Below, piece by piece: positions 8,601 through 16,604 of a stretch of 64,000 nt of DNA. The stretch is from positions 186,001 through 250,000 of the forward strand of contig NZ_JAAILA010000013.1 in the NCBI RefSeq assembly GCF_010974825.1. The letters run 5' to 3'. Under the pieces are notes generated by a model. The model did not search any database. It was not told where the DNA came from and saw only the letters and a list, made by a program, of their open reading frames with translations. This stretch comes from Aeromonas rivipollensis (GTDB lineage: Bacteria; Pseudomonadota; Gammaproteobacteria; Enterobacterales; Aeromonadaceae). Each line of letters begins with the position of its first letter. Position 1 is the stretch's first letter. Both the position numbers and the translations under genes were made by a program.

Positions 8601-11033
8601 GTCCAGTTTCTGGTTGACCTCGGTAAAGCTGGCCTGGGTCTCATCACGAAGCGCCCGCACCACATCCATTTCAATCTCGCCGGTGCCAGGGTTAACCGTG
8701 AAGATGGCATCGCGCAGATCGCCCATCTCACTCTGCACCTGGTCAATCTTGCCGTGCAGCTTGTCTTGCTGCAGGACGGTATCTATCCCCATCTGACCCA
8801 GGTGGTTCTGCTCATCGCGCAGCAGGTTTTCGGTCTGCTTTGACCGATCATCGAGCGCCGCCAGGGCGTCACCCAAGCCCGTCATCTGCTGATCAATGAC
8901 CGGCACCCGCTCAGCAATCGGCGCGACGGTTTCGCTCAGATCGGTGAACTCGCGCTCGACCAGCGCCAACTTGCCGGCGATGTCCGGGATCTGCTCGATG
9001 GGTTTGCGCAGCTCCTCGCGCAGGTGCTCGCCACCGATCTGATCATCCAGGATGTCGAGAATGGAGGCGGCGTCGTAGGAGGTTTTCCCGCTGGCGGCAA
9101 ACAGGCCGGATTTGCCATAGGCGTTGACCGACCGCAACCACACGTAGTAGGTGGTGTCTGGCTGGAGCTGAGTGAACAGCATGTAAGACCCCAGTCCGCC
9201 AGCCCGGGCCTTGGTCATCACATCGGCGAGGGGTAAGTTAACTGCGCTCACCCACCATTCACACAAGGTGCCGTAAGACTGGCCGCCGGTGAACACCGGG
9301 CGAAATGCCAGGGACCAGTTGCCCGCCTCGACCTCCACCCCCACGGGAATGGCTGGCACTTGGATGGTGAAATTGACCGACGCAACAGGCGACGGGGCGC
9401 CGGTCATGGCGATGGCGCGGACTTGGCCAACGTAGTTTCCGGCCGCCAGGCCATTCACCCGGCAAGATTGCCCCGGCACCTGGGCAGTCAGTACCACCAC
9501 CGGCGGCTTGCCGGGGTCAAGGCGCTGGATGATCACCTGGTTGTAGGCGATGGTGCCGACGTTGCGCCAGGACAGCACGCCCTGGATCACCTCGCCAATC
9601 TGCTCCACTTCATAGCGGAGCTGATCCGGCATGGCCACACCGCCCGAGGGCAGCTCGGTGATCTCCGGGCGTTCCATGGGCTTGCCAATGGCATCCGACC
9701 AAAACAGCGGGCTCTCTTCTCGCAATGTGAGCTCGACGGCGCTGGTCAGCGAGAATGACCAATCGACCACCCGAAACTCGGGGCCGTTGATGCCCAGGGC
9801 TGGGATGTAGAGTTTGATCGAGCTGCCGGGGCGATAGCGCCAGCCAGAGAGGTTGATAGGGCATGTCAGGGTGCGGGCGGCGCGGCGCTGACGCAGCATG
9901 ATATTCGCCAGGCGCTGGGCCTGGTATTCGCTGGTCACACAGCGCAGGTCGAGGTCTTCCAGCAGGGCCAGGCCGCCGTCCTCTTCCACCCATTCGTTGA
10001 CAATCACCGCCGGGAAGTCGGTCTTCTTGAAGGTGATCGGGTCTACAAATGTCCCGGTCACCTGGTTGATTTTCTCGCTGCTGGCTGGCTCAGGCAGCAG
10101 CTCGATATCCCCGATAATCTGGTGAGCCCGGATTTCGTCGCTGGCAGGCCCGTAATAAGCGCCTGCGATGATGCCGTGCTTGCCGCCGATGTAAGTCGGC
10201 TGACCGGCACACGCCATATGAAGCGCTTCCAACACCTTGGATCTGGCTTCGCCCAGATCGAACTCGACGTTGGCCGTATAGCGGGGCTCCAGCGTCCCAT
10301 CCGGGCGCGTGACCAGTTCATCGCAGATATTGGCGGCAACGATGAACTCGTTCATGCGGATCTCGTCGTCCGGCACTTTCAGCCAGGAGCGGTAATAGTC
10401 GAGGATGACCAGGGCGACGTTATCGCTCCACTTCCATTTGCCATCCCGGGGATCCCACACCTCTTTGCCGAACTTCTCCACCTTGATGTTGGGGAGCCCC
10501 GCCGGGAACTTCTGGGGGTCGAACTTGAGTGACAGGCGCAGCCAGGTAATCCCCTGGCCAATCATGTCTTCCTTCCAATCGGCACACTTGGCCAACATGA
10601 AGGGGTCGCAGGTGTTGCGGTCGGCATGGAGTTCGTAGGACACCAGATCCGAGAACTCGCTGATCAGGTCATCGCCCAACCAGATGCTCCCGATGCGAGA
10701 CAGCTTATGCCCGGCGAGTACCAGGGCCAGGTGCAACCACTCCCCTTCATCCTGTTCACCGGCCTGCTCGGCGGCGAACGACAGCAGACCGGACGAGATC
10801 ACACGGCCATAGACGCAGGTCTTGTCGCTGGCGGCAGCACGCAGCACCTGGCTACGCTCGCTCGCGCTGCGATAGTCAGAGAGCGACGGCTTTTTCGTCG
10901 TCAACATCATGGTGGCAGTGGCCACCGCTGTGCCGATGGAAAGCGCCATGCCCACCGTGACAGCCGTCACGGCAGCATAAGCGCCCGCGCCAGCAGCGGC
11001 ACCAGCGATAAGAGGGACGGCAGCGGCGGGCAT
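5625..11033 (-). CDS. J: Tail tip host-specificity protein (lambda gpJ-like)
   Basis: 1802 aa, longer than lambda gpJ (1132). The first 45 residues are Ala/Gly-rich and hydrophobic. A conserved tip core follows (YGRVISSG, SEFSDLV, CDELV, VNEWVEEDGG, WRYRPGSSIKLY), then fibronectin-like segments around residues 480-660 (YYVWLRSVNAYGKSG). A very long coiled-coil region spans about 700-1590, with repeats of the type TLNAAILETQRTQAQGDQAL, then a DUF1983-like segment (FGLSVKLNEDG, DAD.F.V...G). Its ATG overlaps the preceding stop (TAATG). It sits at the tail tip and probably contacts the receptor. Confidence 0.85.
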   Translation of the reverse strand: MPAAAVPLIAGAAAGAGAYAAVTAVTVGMALSIGTAVATATMMLTTKKPSLSDYRSASERSQVLRAAASDKTCVYGRVISSGLLSFAAEQAGEQDEGEWLHLALVLAGHKLSRIGSIWLGDDLISEFSDLVSYELHADRNTCDPFMLAKCADWKEDMIGQGITWLRLSLKFDPQKFPAGLPNIKVEKFGKEVWDPRDGKWKWSDNVALVILDYYRSWLKVPDDEIRMNEFIVAANICDELVTRPDGTLEPRYTANVEFDLGEARSKVLEALHMACAGQPTYIGGKHGIIAGAYYGPASDEIRAHQIIGDIELLPEPASSEKINQVTGTFVDPITFKKTDFPAVIVNEWVEEDGGLALLEDLDLRCVTSEYQAQRLANIMLRQRRAARTLTCPINLSGWRYRPGSSIKLYIPALGINGPEFRVVDWSFSLTSAVELTLREESPLFWSDAIGKPMERPEITELPSGGVAMPDQLRYEVEQIGEVIQGVLSWRNVGTIAYNQVIIQRLDPGKPPVVVLTAQVPGQSCRVNGLAAGNYVGQVRAIAMTGAPSPVASVNFTIQVPAIPVGVEVEAGNWSLAFRPVFTGGQSYGTLCEWWVSAVNLPLADVMTKARAGGLGSYMLFTQLQPDTTYYVWLRSVNAYGKSGLFAASGKTSYDAASILDILDDQIGGEHLREELRKPIEQIPDIAGKLALVEREFTDLSETVAPIAERVPVIDQQMTGLGDALAALDDRSKQTENLLRDEQNHLGQMGIDTVLQQDKLHGKIDQVQSEMGDLRDAIFTVNPGTGEIEMDVVRALRDETQASFTEVNQKLDAATGTLATKADHAVVDAQGERLTEAEQVLDGINAKLTQTVTKSEFTSEQQRLTEVSSSLDAAMGQIQQKAAQSTVTEQGERLAAAEQRITVNSDAQSALAERVSGLKAELEADDQTLLANITEVARVSTEADQVLAQRVSGVEVRTDTAEGKIRALEEIVESDGGITAGRFDEITATLDLTAKAADQAAEAAIANALAGEQGEQRHRTAAAGIRRDQQVQLDLHQALASEVTDLSAKFEGEQADTAARLTVVREVIAGVEQSTAREISQLKSDYQAADSETSAALEESNRTLSAADQAMAERVTQLQATLEGDDQTLNAAILETQRTQAQGDQALAEQIGQLKTSTGEQAAQLTSLGKVVSDGQQATGEALQQLTTKTDNTQSAVGTLSEAVAEQGKALAAKQDDLSAEVDLTALASIGNTLSDERGEERARKARAEITRRQETQADEHQALAREVTQFRAEFEGDQAATSAALTGVREVIAGVEQSTARELSQLKTDYQAADSRTSAALEESNRTLSAADQAMAERMTQLQAALEGDDQTLNAAILETQRTQAQGDQALAEQLTQLAAKVETDGKVLDAAIKQAQQAQVTGDSALATRMDQLQASLEGDDQTLNAAILETQRTQAQGDQALAEQLSQLQAKVTSGDTTLGSAIQQNQQAQVEGDKANADAITKVQASLNQTTAAVETAAKAVADLKGNVEAGWYTKAQIAGEGGGFGLSVKLNEDGTVLSTFVIDADVFAVMSRAGGATTKRNPFVIKNGTVYMNHAMMDTAEIGNVIAKYIKVTNLSAVTIENSQFKGGNAGFGPGGPYSGWGEGWHTIIYADGTIRTNRLYAAEGSFTGEVNANRGTFNNVVMRENCQILGQLDVNQVVGDITTLIKAVANFSIPAYRRARNVVCIDPVTAYGNVSGQGTIGIAVVFYLNGVEKGRVSKTEYVATGGTRYLSIDIKPSFEIPANTNATITFGIEAIGNGAGISSTGFSGQAVWLTGLK
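6711..7860. repeat. Internal direct repeats in the gpJ coiled-coil region
   Basis: A stretch beginning CTGATCCCCCTGCGCCTGGG occurs near 6711, 6927 and 7602. The last two copies extend together for nearly 290 bp with few mismatches. Each unit encodes the same heptad-rich block (ETQRTQAQGDQALAEQ). These are protein-coding repeats, not a CRISPR or transposon. Confidence 0.8.
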
Positions 11034-11434
11034 TATTCAACTCTCCAGGCAATGAGGGGGACTTGATCCGGAATGGGGCGGGCGCCTTGTTCTGTCATGG
11101 CCCAGACTTGGCCGGCCCACATGACCCCGGCGGTCAACCCGTTTGGGCCATCAAACACCAGGGCATCACCACGCTGGGCCATGGCAATTGGCACACGGAC
11201 AAACAGCGCATCGAGGGCGCCCTCAATGCTGCCGTGGGTCTTTGCAAGCACCCGCTTGGCACCGATCTCCGTGGTGTAGCGCCCCCGGTACTGGGCGGCG
11301 GGATCCTTGTCGCAAGCGGCCAGGCACACGTCAGCGACAAACAGACAGCAATCATTTTCACCCCAACAAAAAGGCCGCTCGGAGGCGGCCTGAATGGTGG
11401 TGATGATGCGGATTTGCCAATCTGGATGGCGCAT
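11033..11434 (-). CDS. Tail assembly protein, NlpC/P60-like (DUF6950, gpK position)
   Basis: 133 aa. The segment FCWGENDCCLFVADV, with Cys after W-G-x-N-D, is the hallmark of the DUF6950 papain-like family found immediately before gpJ in many siphophages. A later GDALVF / GVMWAGQVWAM block matches the second half of the fold. The location between the distal tail protein and gpJ equals lambda gpK, a tail-tip peptidase-like protein. Catalytic activity is not certain. Confidence 0.75.
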   Translation of the reverse strand: MRHPDWQIRIITTIQAASERPFCWGENDCCLFVADVCLAACDKDPAAQYRGRYTTEIGAKRVLAKTHGSIEGALDALFVRVPIAMAQRGDALVFDGPNGLTAGVMWAGQVWAMTEQGARPIPDQVPLIAWRVE

Positions 11435-11439
11435 GGCGG

Positions 11440-12024
11440 TCAGTCCTTATAGTTGAAACTCGGGGCATCTTTCTTGGAGCCCCAGAAGATGGAGTGGTCG
11501 GCCATCTGGTTCTGGTAGCGGAAGAAGCGATCATTCGGGTGAATACGGCGGTGGCTTTCGTCGGTGTTGCGCAAGTTGAGGCCCTTCTGCCAGTCCTCAA
11601 ACTTGTTTGAAATGGTGAGCTGGATGGCGTTGGTTCGCCCCGCCTTGATGGGGGTTTGCGCTATCTTGCCGCTGTACTGAAGGCAGGCATTGAGGGGGGC
11701 ACCATCAGGGCCAAGCACCACCAAATACAGCCATGCCATCCGGTCAACGATGCGCTCTCTCATCACCTCAGCCAGCAGTGCGTTGTCCAACCCCGTCAGG
11801 GTGACGCTCAGCTTGGTCGGCGAGGTGGAGATCTGTTCTTTCTGGGGGCTGACCGCCCCTAGGGCACCGACCCCGTAATACACCTCACCACCCAGCACCA
11901 GCTCCCCCAAGCCAGAGTGAAGGCGGCTCATGCCGCTCACCAGGTCCAGCTTGAGGGCATAGAGCGCTGTCACGTTGGGCTGATTGAGGGCGGCGATCAC
12001 ATCAGGATCAAGGCCGGTGATCAT
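11440..12024 (-). CDS. Minor tail protein (gpL position)
   Basis: 194 aa. No catalytic motif. The N-terminus (MITGLDPDVIAALNQP) and the C-terminal FEDWQKGLNLRNTDESHRR with FWGSKKDAPSF resemble tail-tip proteins of DUF2163-like and gpL-like groups by order and length. The start overlaps the previous stop by four bases. Assigned by position; confidence in the exact family is low. Confidence 0.65.
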   Translation of the reverse strand: MITGLDPDVIAALNQPNVTALYALKLDLVSGMSRLHSGLGELVLGGEVYYGVGALGAVSPQKEQISTSPTKLSVTLTGLDNALLAEVMRERIVDRMAWLYLVVLGPDGAPLNACLQYSGKIAQTPIKAGRTNAIQLTISNKFEDWQKGLNLRNTDESHRRIHPNDRFFRYQNQMADHSIFWGSKKDAPSFNYKD

Positions 12025-12623
12025 GGATAGAAGCTCTCCTTGAACTTGAGGGTGCCGAGATCACGGCGAAGGCCTGACGGGCGACGAGATTTGCCGCCGC
12101 CATCGAGGCGAAACACACCCATGGGGCGCTCGACCACCAAGGGGGTGCCGCTCGGGTGGCTCTTGCGCAGCATGGGGGCAAACGCAATCCGGGCCGCGCC
12201 AGACTGATCCGACCAAACATCTGCCGTCACCCGCTTGAGTTCATCGCCCACCTGTAGCCAGTCGCCGTACCGCAGCACCAGGGTCGAGGGCTTCCACCCT
12301 CTGCTGGTCATCGCGGTGCGCATGTTCAGCGCCTCACTGACGATAGGGGCGCCATGTACCGGCTGTTTGTGGTGCGCAAAGTCCCACAGTCTGACCCGGT
12401 TGGTTTTTCCATCCAGCTTGGCGATGAAGGCTTCCAGGCGGCCGGCAACAGCGGGCTCCATCTTGCCCATGGTCAGCTCCATCAGCCACTTGCTGCCCGG
12501 GGTTGCAACGGTCTGCTCTGAGCCGTCAAACGGCGATTCGAATACCCGCCCCATGGTTTCAAGGTCAAGGGAGTTTTCCCGCACCCTGAACTCGGCGGGC
12601 CAGTCATAGATTTCCATCGTCAT
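12021..12623 (-). CDS. Minor tail / distal tail protein (gpM position)
   Basis: 200 aa, directly after the tape measure with a four-base stop-start overlap. Recognisable pieces are RLWDFAHHKQPVHGAP and GDWLQVGDELKRVTADV, the latter typical of ring-forming tail-tip proteins that follow the tape measure. Predicted to form part of the distal tail ring on which gpJ assembles. Function is inferred from gene order. Confidence 0.65.
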   Translation of the reverse strand: MTMEIYDWPAEFRVRENSLDLETMGRVFESPFDGSEQTVATPGSKWLMELTMGKMEPAVAGRLEAFIAKLDGKTNRVRLWDFAHHKQPVHGAPIVSEALNMRTAMTSRGWKPSTLVLRYGDWLQVGDELKRVTADVWSDQSGAARIAFAPMLRKSHPSGTPLVVERPMGVFRLDGGGKSRRPSGLRRDLGTLKFKESFYP

Positions 12624-14749
12624 ATCCCCAGCATTCGACGCGCCTGGCCATTGCTGCCAAGGTCTTCGATAAACATGTGGTAACCCCGATTAGCGGCCTC
12701 TGTGATCACCTGATTGCGGTCGGCGTCAGTCATGTCGGCACTGAAATGAAAGTGCTGCTCAAACACAGCGCCGCCGCTGGCCGCCACGCCTCCCCCAGTC
12801 ATCAGCTGGTCATACATCTGATCGATACGCTGGGCGGACTTGTTGGTGTAAACCCGCTCGCCGGTATTGAGCAGCCAGGTTCCCTCCCGGGGGATGGTGT
12901 CGATGCCGTCATGGGCCATGCCTGCAATGGCCGTCCCGGCGACGATGCCGACCGATATCATGGTCTGGGCCTTGAGCATTGCGCGGGCAGACTCTGCCGC
13001 GAGCAGGCCGCCGGTCATCGCGGCAAACGCCGCCGCACCGGCCTCTGCTTGCTCACCGGCCACCAGGATCGACGGGATTGCTAACAGCTTCTGAGCGGCC
13101 AGCAATGCCTTCATGATGAAGGTCTGCTCTTTGCCAGACTGCTGGAGCATGTCAGTGGTGAGGCTGAGGGTCTGACTGGTGAAGTTGAGCATGTCGCGGG
13201 CGGCCTGTTGCTGGGCCGCTTTCTGCCTTTCAACGCGCTGGCGCTCCTGCTCGGCAAGCTGATCCTGCTTGCGCTGATCCGCCTCCAGCTCCTTGGCCAT
13301 CGCCTCTTCACGCTTGGCCATGTAGTCAGCTTGCTGCTCGGCGAAGTAATCCGCCTCCTTCTGGCGGTACTCCTCTCGCAGTTCCCCCAGGCTCTCATAG
13401 CCGCGGCGCCGCAATTCGGCCTCGCTGACCTGCATGCTGTCGATTTCTGCCAGGCGCTCCTCATGGGAGAGGCGCAGCTTGTCCAGCTCACTGGCATATT
13501 GCATGTCCAGGGCGCTGAGACGTGCCTCCCCCTGCTCCAGCAGCTTCTTGTTATCGGCGCTGGTATCTCGAGAGCTGACTGGCTCCGGGGGTTGGTACTC
13601 GGGTTGCTCACCAATCCCGAAGCGCTTCTTGCCATACGCCTCCTGAATCCGGTCTATCTCTGCTTCAATCTCGGCGCGACGCTGCTGGAGCTCCGGCAGG
13701 GCAGCGCGGCCCGCCGTGTCGCCCAAAATGGCATCAAGCAGGCCGACGCCGCCGAATGCCTTTTGCTCGGAGGTTTCCTTGATCTGGTCATCCAGATCCT
13801 TGAGTTCGTCACGCAGGTTCCCGAGGCGACGGCTCATGCCGTCAATGGTGCGTGGGTTGTCTGCCCAACTATCGAGCAGCGTCCCCCAGTAGCTGACGGC
13901 ATAGCCGAGCTTTTCGGTCAGCCAGTCGATCTGATCCGATGCCCCCAGCACGCCCTGGGCGAACGAGCTTTGCAGGCGCAGGCTCACATCCTTGAGCTTC
14001 TGGTCCATCTCTTTGAGCTGGGTGATGTCGGTCTGTGACAGGGCAACGTTGAGGTTTCGATAGTGCCCGGTCAGGCGCTGGAGTTCGGCGCCGTTGTTGC
14101 GCAGCAGGGGCTGGAGCGTGGAGACATCATTGGCGATAGACTCCAGGTAGAACACCTGTTCCGAGGCGCTGACGTTGGTCGCGTCCATGGCGTTCTGGAC
14201 GGCGATCAACGCCTCCGGGCCCGCCATCTGTTGCAGCTTGGTGACGGTTAGCCCCACCTTGGGGGCGATGTTCTCCATCCAGTCCTTGAACTCGCCGCCG
14301 CCGGTGGCCGAGAAGTCGCCGAGCTTGTCCTGTACGTCCTTGAGCATGTCGGCCAGCTTGTCGCCGCTGCCATTGTATTGCTCGGTGGCATAGGTAAGCT
14401 CTTGCATCCTCTCAACAGACACCCCCGCCTTGAGCGACATTTGCTCCAGCTCGCGCCCTTGTTGAGCCAGCGCACTGACGGACGCTGCCAGCCCCGCCGC
14501 CGTCCCGACCAGGCCCAACACGGCCCCCTGGACGACGCTGAACCCTTGCACGATGGCAACGGATTTGTGAGACAGCAGATCTGCCGTTTCATTGAACGAA
14601 CGGCCAAAGTTGAATGTCGAGTCTTCGGCATTCTTGGCGTCGGCGGCATAGCTTTTCAGCACATTCGCAGCGGAGCGGACATCAGCAGGCAGGGACGAGA
14701 GATCCGCGCTGAGCAATACCCGAAGGTCAGCAATCTGGGTCGATGACAT
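12620..14749 (-). CDS. Tail tape measure protein
   Basis: 709 aa, rich in Ala, Gln and charged coiled-coil sequence (EQERQRVERQKAAQQQAARD). A hydrophobic Ala/Gly-rich stretch lies at about 55-90 (GLVGTAAGLAASVSALAQQG), and a second near 570-620 could insert into the host membrane during DNA injection. It directly follows the G/GT genes, and its ATG overlaps the end of the T frame. Tape-measure length scales with tail length, so this tail should be shorter than lambda's (gpH 853 aa). Confidence 0.85.
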   Translation of the reverse strand: MSSTQIADLRVLLSADLSSLPADVRSAANVLKSYAADAKNAEDSTFNFGRSFNETADLLSHKSVAIVQGFSVVQGAVLGLVGTAAGLAASVSALAQQGRELEQMSLKAGVSVERMQELTYATEQYNGSGDKLADMLKDVQDKLGDFSATGGGEFKDWMENIAPKVGLTVTKLQQMAGPEALIAVQNAMDATNVSASEQVFYLESIANDVSTLQPLLRNNGAELQRLTGHYRNLNVALSQTDITQLKEMDQKLKDVSLRLQSSFAQGVLGASDQIDWLTEKLGYAVSYWGTLLDSWADNPRTIDGMSRRLGNLRDELKDLDDQIKETSEQKAFGGVGLLDAILGDTAGRAALPELQQRRAEIEAEIDRIQEAYGKKRFGIGEQPEYQPPEPVSSRDTSADNKKLLEQGEARLSALDMQYASELDKLRLSHEERLAEIDSMQVSEAELRRRGYESLGELREEYRQKEADYFAEQQADYMAKREEAMAKELEADQRKQDQLAEQERQRVERQKAAQQQAARDMLNFTSQTLSLTTDMLQQSGKEQTFIMKALLAAQKLLAIPSILVAGEQAEAGAAAFAAMTGGLLAAESARAMLKAQTMISVGIVAGTAIAGMAHDGIDTIPREGTWLLNTGERVYTNKSAQRIDQMYDQLMTGGGVAASGGAVFEQHFHFSADMTDADRNQVITEAANRGYHMFIEDLGSNGQARRMLGI

Positions 14750-15077
14750 AGGTTCTCTCTATTCCCGGGATGGAGGCGGCCAGGTTGGCAATGTCCTCGT
14801 CACTTTGTTCAATCACCACGGGTTCGGGGCGGTTATAGAAAAATTCTGAGGGGCTGACCCAGTGCTCGGCCTTGAGGTGGACATTCAGCAGCAGGGCGCA
14901 GATCTGGCCGGTTTCGTATTGGCGGATCCGGTAGTCGGTCGGGTGCTTTGAGAAATCAGCCACCCAGTCCAGGTACTCAGCAGCCGAAAACTCGCTCAGC
15001 CAGCGCCGCCAGTCTGCTCGACCAAACTGGCGGGCCAGGCTCAGGATGAACGCCTTTTCAGCCGCTAGGCTTTTTTT
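14727..15077 (-). CDS. T extension of the GT tail assembly chaperone (-1 frameshift)
   Basis: The frame is open from the A7 slippery stretch to 14727 with no stop and no good ribosome site of its own. Read from the slip it gives SLAAEKAFILSLARQFGRAD and continues to NIAASIPGIE-like sequence ending in DPDC. Joined to G by a -1 shift it gives a 258-aa GT protein, and the base count from 15502 to 14727 with one base re-read is divisible by three. In lambda, G and GT are the chaperones that load tube subunits onto the tape measure. Confidence 0.75.
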   Translation of the reverse strand, partial: KKSLAAEKAFILSLARQFGRADWRRWLSEFSAAEYLDWVADFSKHPTDYRIRQYETGQICALLLNVHLKAEHWVSPSEFFYNRPEPVVIEQSDEDIANLAASIPGIERTYVIDPDC

Positions 15078-15502
15078 GGGTCAGCTGGCTCCTGTGCTTC
15101 ACCCTCTTCCACCGCTTTCTCTTCATCGGCAGCGGGCGGCTGTGCCAGGCCGCTCAGCTCCTTGACCGCCAGCGCCAGACGCATGATGTGATCGGGTAGG
15201 GGGTAGGAACGGATCACCCGGGCTCTGACTTCCTCGATCGATTCCACCGGATGCAGGTACTGCAACCCAAACGCCGCCATGGTGGCATTCAGCTCATAGA
15301 GCGCCTTTTGCACCTGCAGGGTGTATTTGTCGAGGGCCTTTTTATCCCCTTCCTGTGGCTGAGATGGCCACTCAACATCGACCAGGTAGGTCTGATATTC
15401 AAACAACTGCAGGGCCGTCAGCGCCCGCACGGTGACATCAGACTCCAAGCCACGGGGGGTGCGCAGCTTGATGGTTCGGCTATCAATGTGTGGCTCGGTC
15501 AT
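15065..15502 (-). CDS. G: Tail assembly chaperone G
   Basis: 145 aa, between tube protein V and T, as in lambda. The N-terminus TIKLRTPRGLESDVTVRALT and a mainly helical rest match gpG-like chaperones. The C-terminus is acidic and ends PADPKKA, with the Lys codons formed by a run of seven A. The stop TAG lies four bases beyond the slippery run, so most ribosomes make G and a fraction makes GT. Confidence 0.8.
   Translation of the reverse strand: MTEPHIDSRTIKLRTPRGLESDVTVRALTALQLFEYQTYLVDVEWPSQPQEGDKKALDKYTLQVQKALYELNATMAAFGLQYLHPVESIEEVRARVIRSYPLPDHIMRLALAVKELSGLAQPPAADEEKAVEEGEAQEPADPKKA
15071..15077 (-). other. -1 ribosomal frameshift site (A AAA AAA)
   Basis: Seven A on the minus strand in the phase A AAA AAA, followed by GCC TAG. 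A -1 slip bypasses the G stop codon and enters the open T frame. The placement at the very end of G is exactly that of lambda and other siphophages, although lambda uses GGGAAAG. Confidence 0.75.
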
Positions 15503-15972
15503 GCGGCAGGATTCCAGTCAGTCTCTGCCGGGGACTGGCGGCCAGAGAGGGAGATTTTTACCGAACGGGTGATAGTCTCTTTCGCCTGAATGGCCTTACC
15601 AACGCTGCTGACAAAGCCATAGAAGCCATCCCACGCCCCATTGGGGTACTTGATGAAAAACCAGCGAGGGGCTTGGGCAAGCAGGTTCACCAGTTGTTTC
15701 TGGGTTGCTTCCGAAGGCTTCCAGGCCAGGGTGATCGAGAGCTGACCGGGGTCGATTTGACCGGCGGTTTTCTCTTTCCACTTCGGGTCCGGCGCGTCCA
15801 GATATGCATCTTCTATCTCTTCGGCGCTCATCTCGGGCGGCGTCAGCTCTTTGACATCAGCCAAACGGATAACCGCATTGCCGGTGGTGGGGTCCGGCTT
15901 ATCGGTGCCAGCAGCGGCAGCCATGAAAAATTGAGTACCGGCGCCCTTCACCGGCTTGGTTGCATCAGTCAT
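15499..15972 (-). CDS. V: Major tail tube protein (gpV-like)
   Basis: 157 aa. N-terminal KGAGTQFFMAAAAGTDKPDP and mid-protein GQIDPGQLSITLAWKPSEATQKQL are typical of gpV-type tube subunits; PRWFFIKYPNGAWDGFYGFVSS and the KETITRSVKISLSG strand near the C-terminus complete the fold. The lambda C-terminal Ig-like domain is absent, since lambda gpV is 246 aa. Neighbours U and G on either side support the call. Confidence 0.85.
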   Translation of the reverse strand: MTDATKPVKGAGTQFFMAAAAGTDKPDPTTGNAVIRLADVKELTPPEMSAEEIEDAYLDAPDPKWKEKTAGQIDPGQLSITLAWKPSEATQKQLVNLLAQAPRWFFIKYPNGAWDGFYGFVSSVGKAIQAKETITRSVKISLSGRQSPAETDWNPAA

Positions 15973-16373
15973 CAGGGTTTGCTCCAGGTCGCGTTAAAAT
16001 TGAGGGTCAGAGACATAAGGCCAGTGCCCCGGTCATCTACACCGTATTGCCAGCCCGCCGAGGCCAGCCCTTCGAGCAGCAGCCCGCCGAGGTCGTCCCC
16101 AGCCAGCGGCGCCAGCTTCTCAGCCAGCTCGTCCAGATCGGCGTCTGCCTGGTTGGTTTCGGCCACATAGAGGGAGACCATCAGCAGGGCCTGATCGCTC
16201 TCCCCATCCAGGGAGAACTCACCATCGCCTCCTTCCAGGAAGTAGCAGAACGCCAGAGGCAGATCCTCGGCGGATACGTCTACTGGGCGGGAGGGATACA
16301 CCTCCCGCAGATCAGGCACGCAGGTTCGCACCCGTTCGGCCAGGGCCGCCCGGATGTCGGTTCGGATTGTCAT
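15972..16373 (-). CDS. U: Tail terminator / minor tail protein U
   Basis: 133 aa, close to lambda gpU (131). Starts MTIRTDIRAALAERVR and contains LPLAFCYFLEGGDGEF and LMVSLYV strands. gpU caps the tail tube and stops polymerisation. Its start shares one base with the end of the intergenic terminator region, and its stop overlaps the V start. Confidence 0.75.
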   Translation of the reverse strand: MTIRTDIRAALAERVRTCVPDLREVYPSRPVDVSAEDLPLAFCYFLEGGDGEFSLDGESDQALLMVSLYVAETNQADADLDELAEKLAPLAGDDLGGLLLEGLASAGWQYGVDDRGTGLMSLTLNFNATWSKP

Positions 16374-16385
16374 ATTGGATCCAAT

Positions 16386-16406
16386 AAAAAACCCGCCGAA
16401 GCGGGT
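16386..16406 (-). terminator. Terminator with UUCG tetraloop inside the tail operon
   Basis: Minus strand reads ACCCGC-TTCG-GCGGGT then TTTTTT. It overlaps the stop codon of the 54-aa membrane protein gene and precedes U. A C(UUCG)G-closed hairpin is exceptionally stable. Late transcription must pass it, as expected for a Q-antiterminated operon. Confidence 0.8.
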
Positions 16407-16570
16407 TATCGTGAGGGGGTTTGCCGTCTGGCATCCCAGCGGTTGAACATGCCATTGAGGATAAGGGTCATGCCGACTGTGATGACGAATCCCAGCCAGC
16501 CTCCCTGGAAGGTGCCAATGGCGATCAATGCCAGCATCAGCAGGGCAACCACGATTTTCAGGATGATCAT
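16406..16570 (-). CDS. 54-aa membrane protein between Z and U
   Basis: Reads MIILKIVVALLMLALIAIGT then FQGGWLGFVITVGMTLILNG and a basic tail ending in TPSR. Two hydrophobic segments predict a small double-spanning inner-membrane protein. AAGGAG lies five bases before the ATG, which strongly supports translation. No tail function needs a membrane protein at this position, so it may act on the host membrane (a second holin-like or exclusion protein). Function unknown. Confidence 0.75.
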   Translation of the reverse strand: MIILKIVVALLMLALIAIGTFQGGWLGFVITVGMTLILNGMFNRWDARRQTPSR

Positions 16571-16604
16571 GAGCTCTCCTTGAGTGAAGATCAGAATCCT
16601 ATCC

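Noticed and set aside
7455-8843. Long plus-strand open frame (462 codons) opposite gpJ, with others at 6300-7127
   Set aside because: It is the mirror of the gpJ coiled-coil repeats: low-complexity Leu/Gly composition, no ribosome site, wrong strand for the operon.
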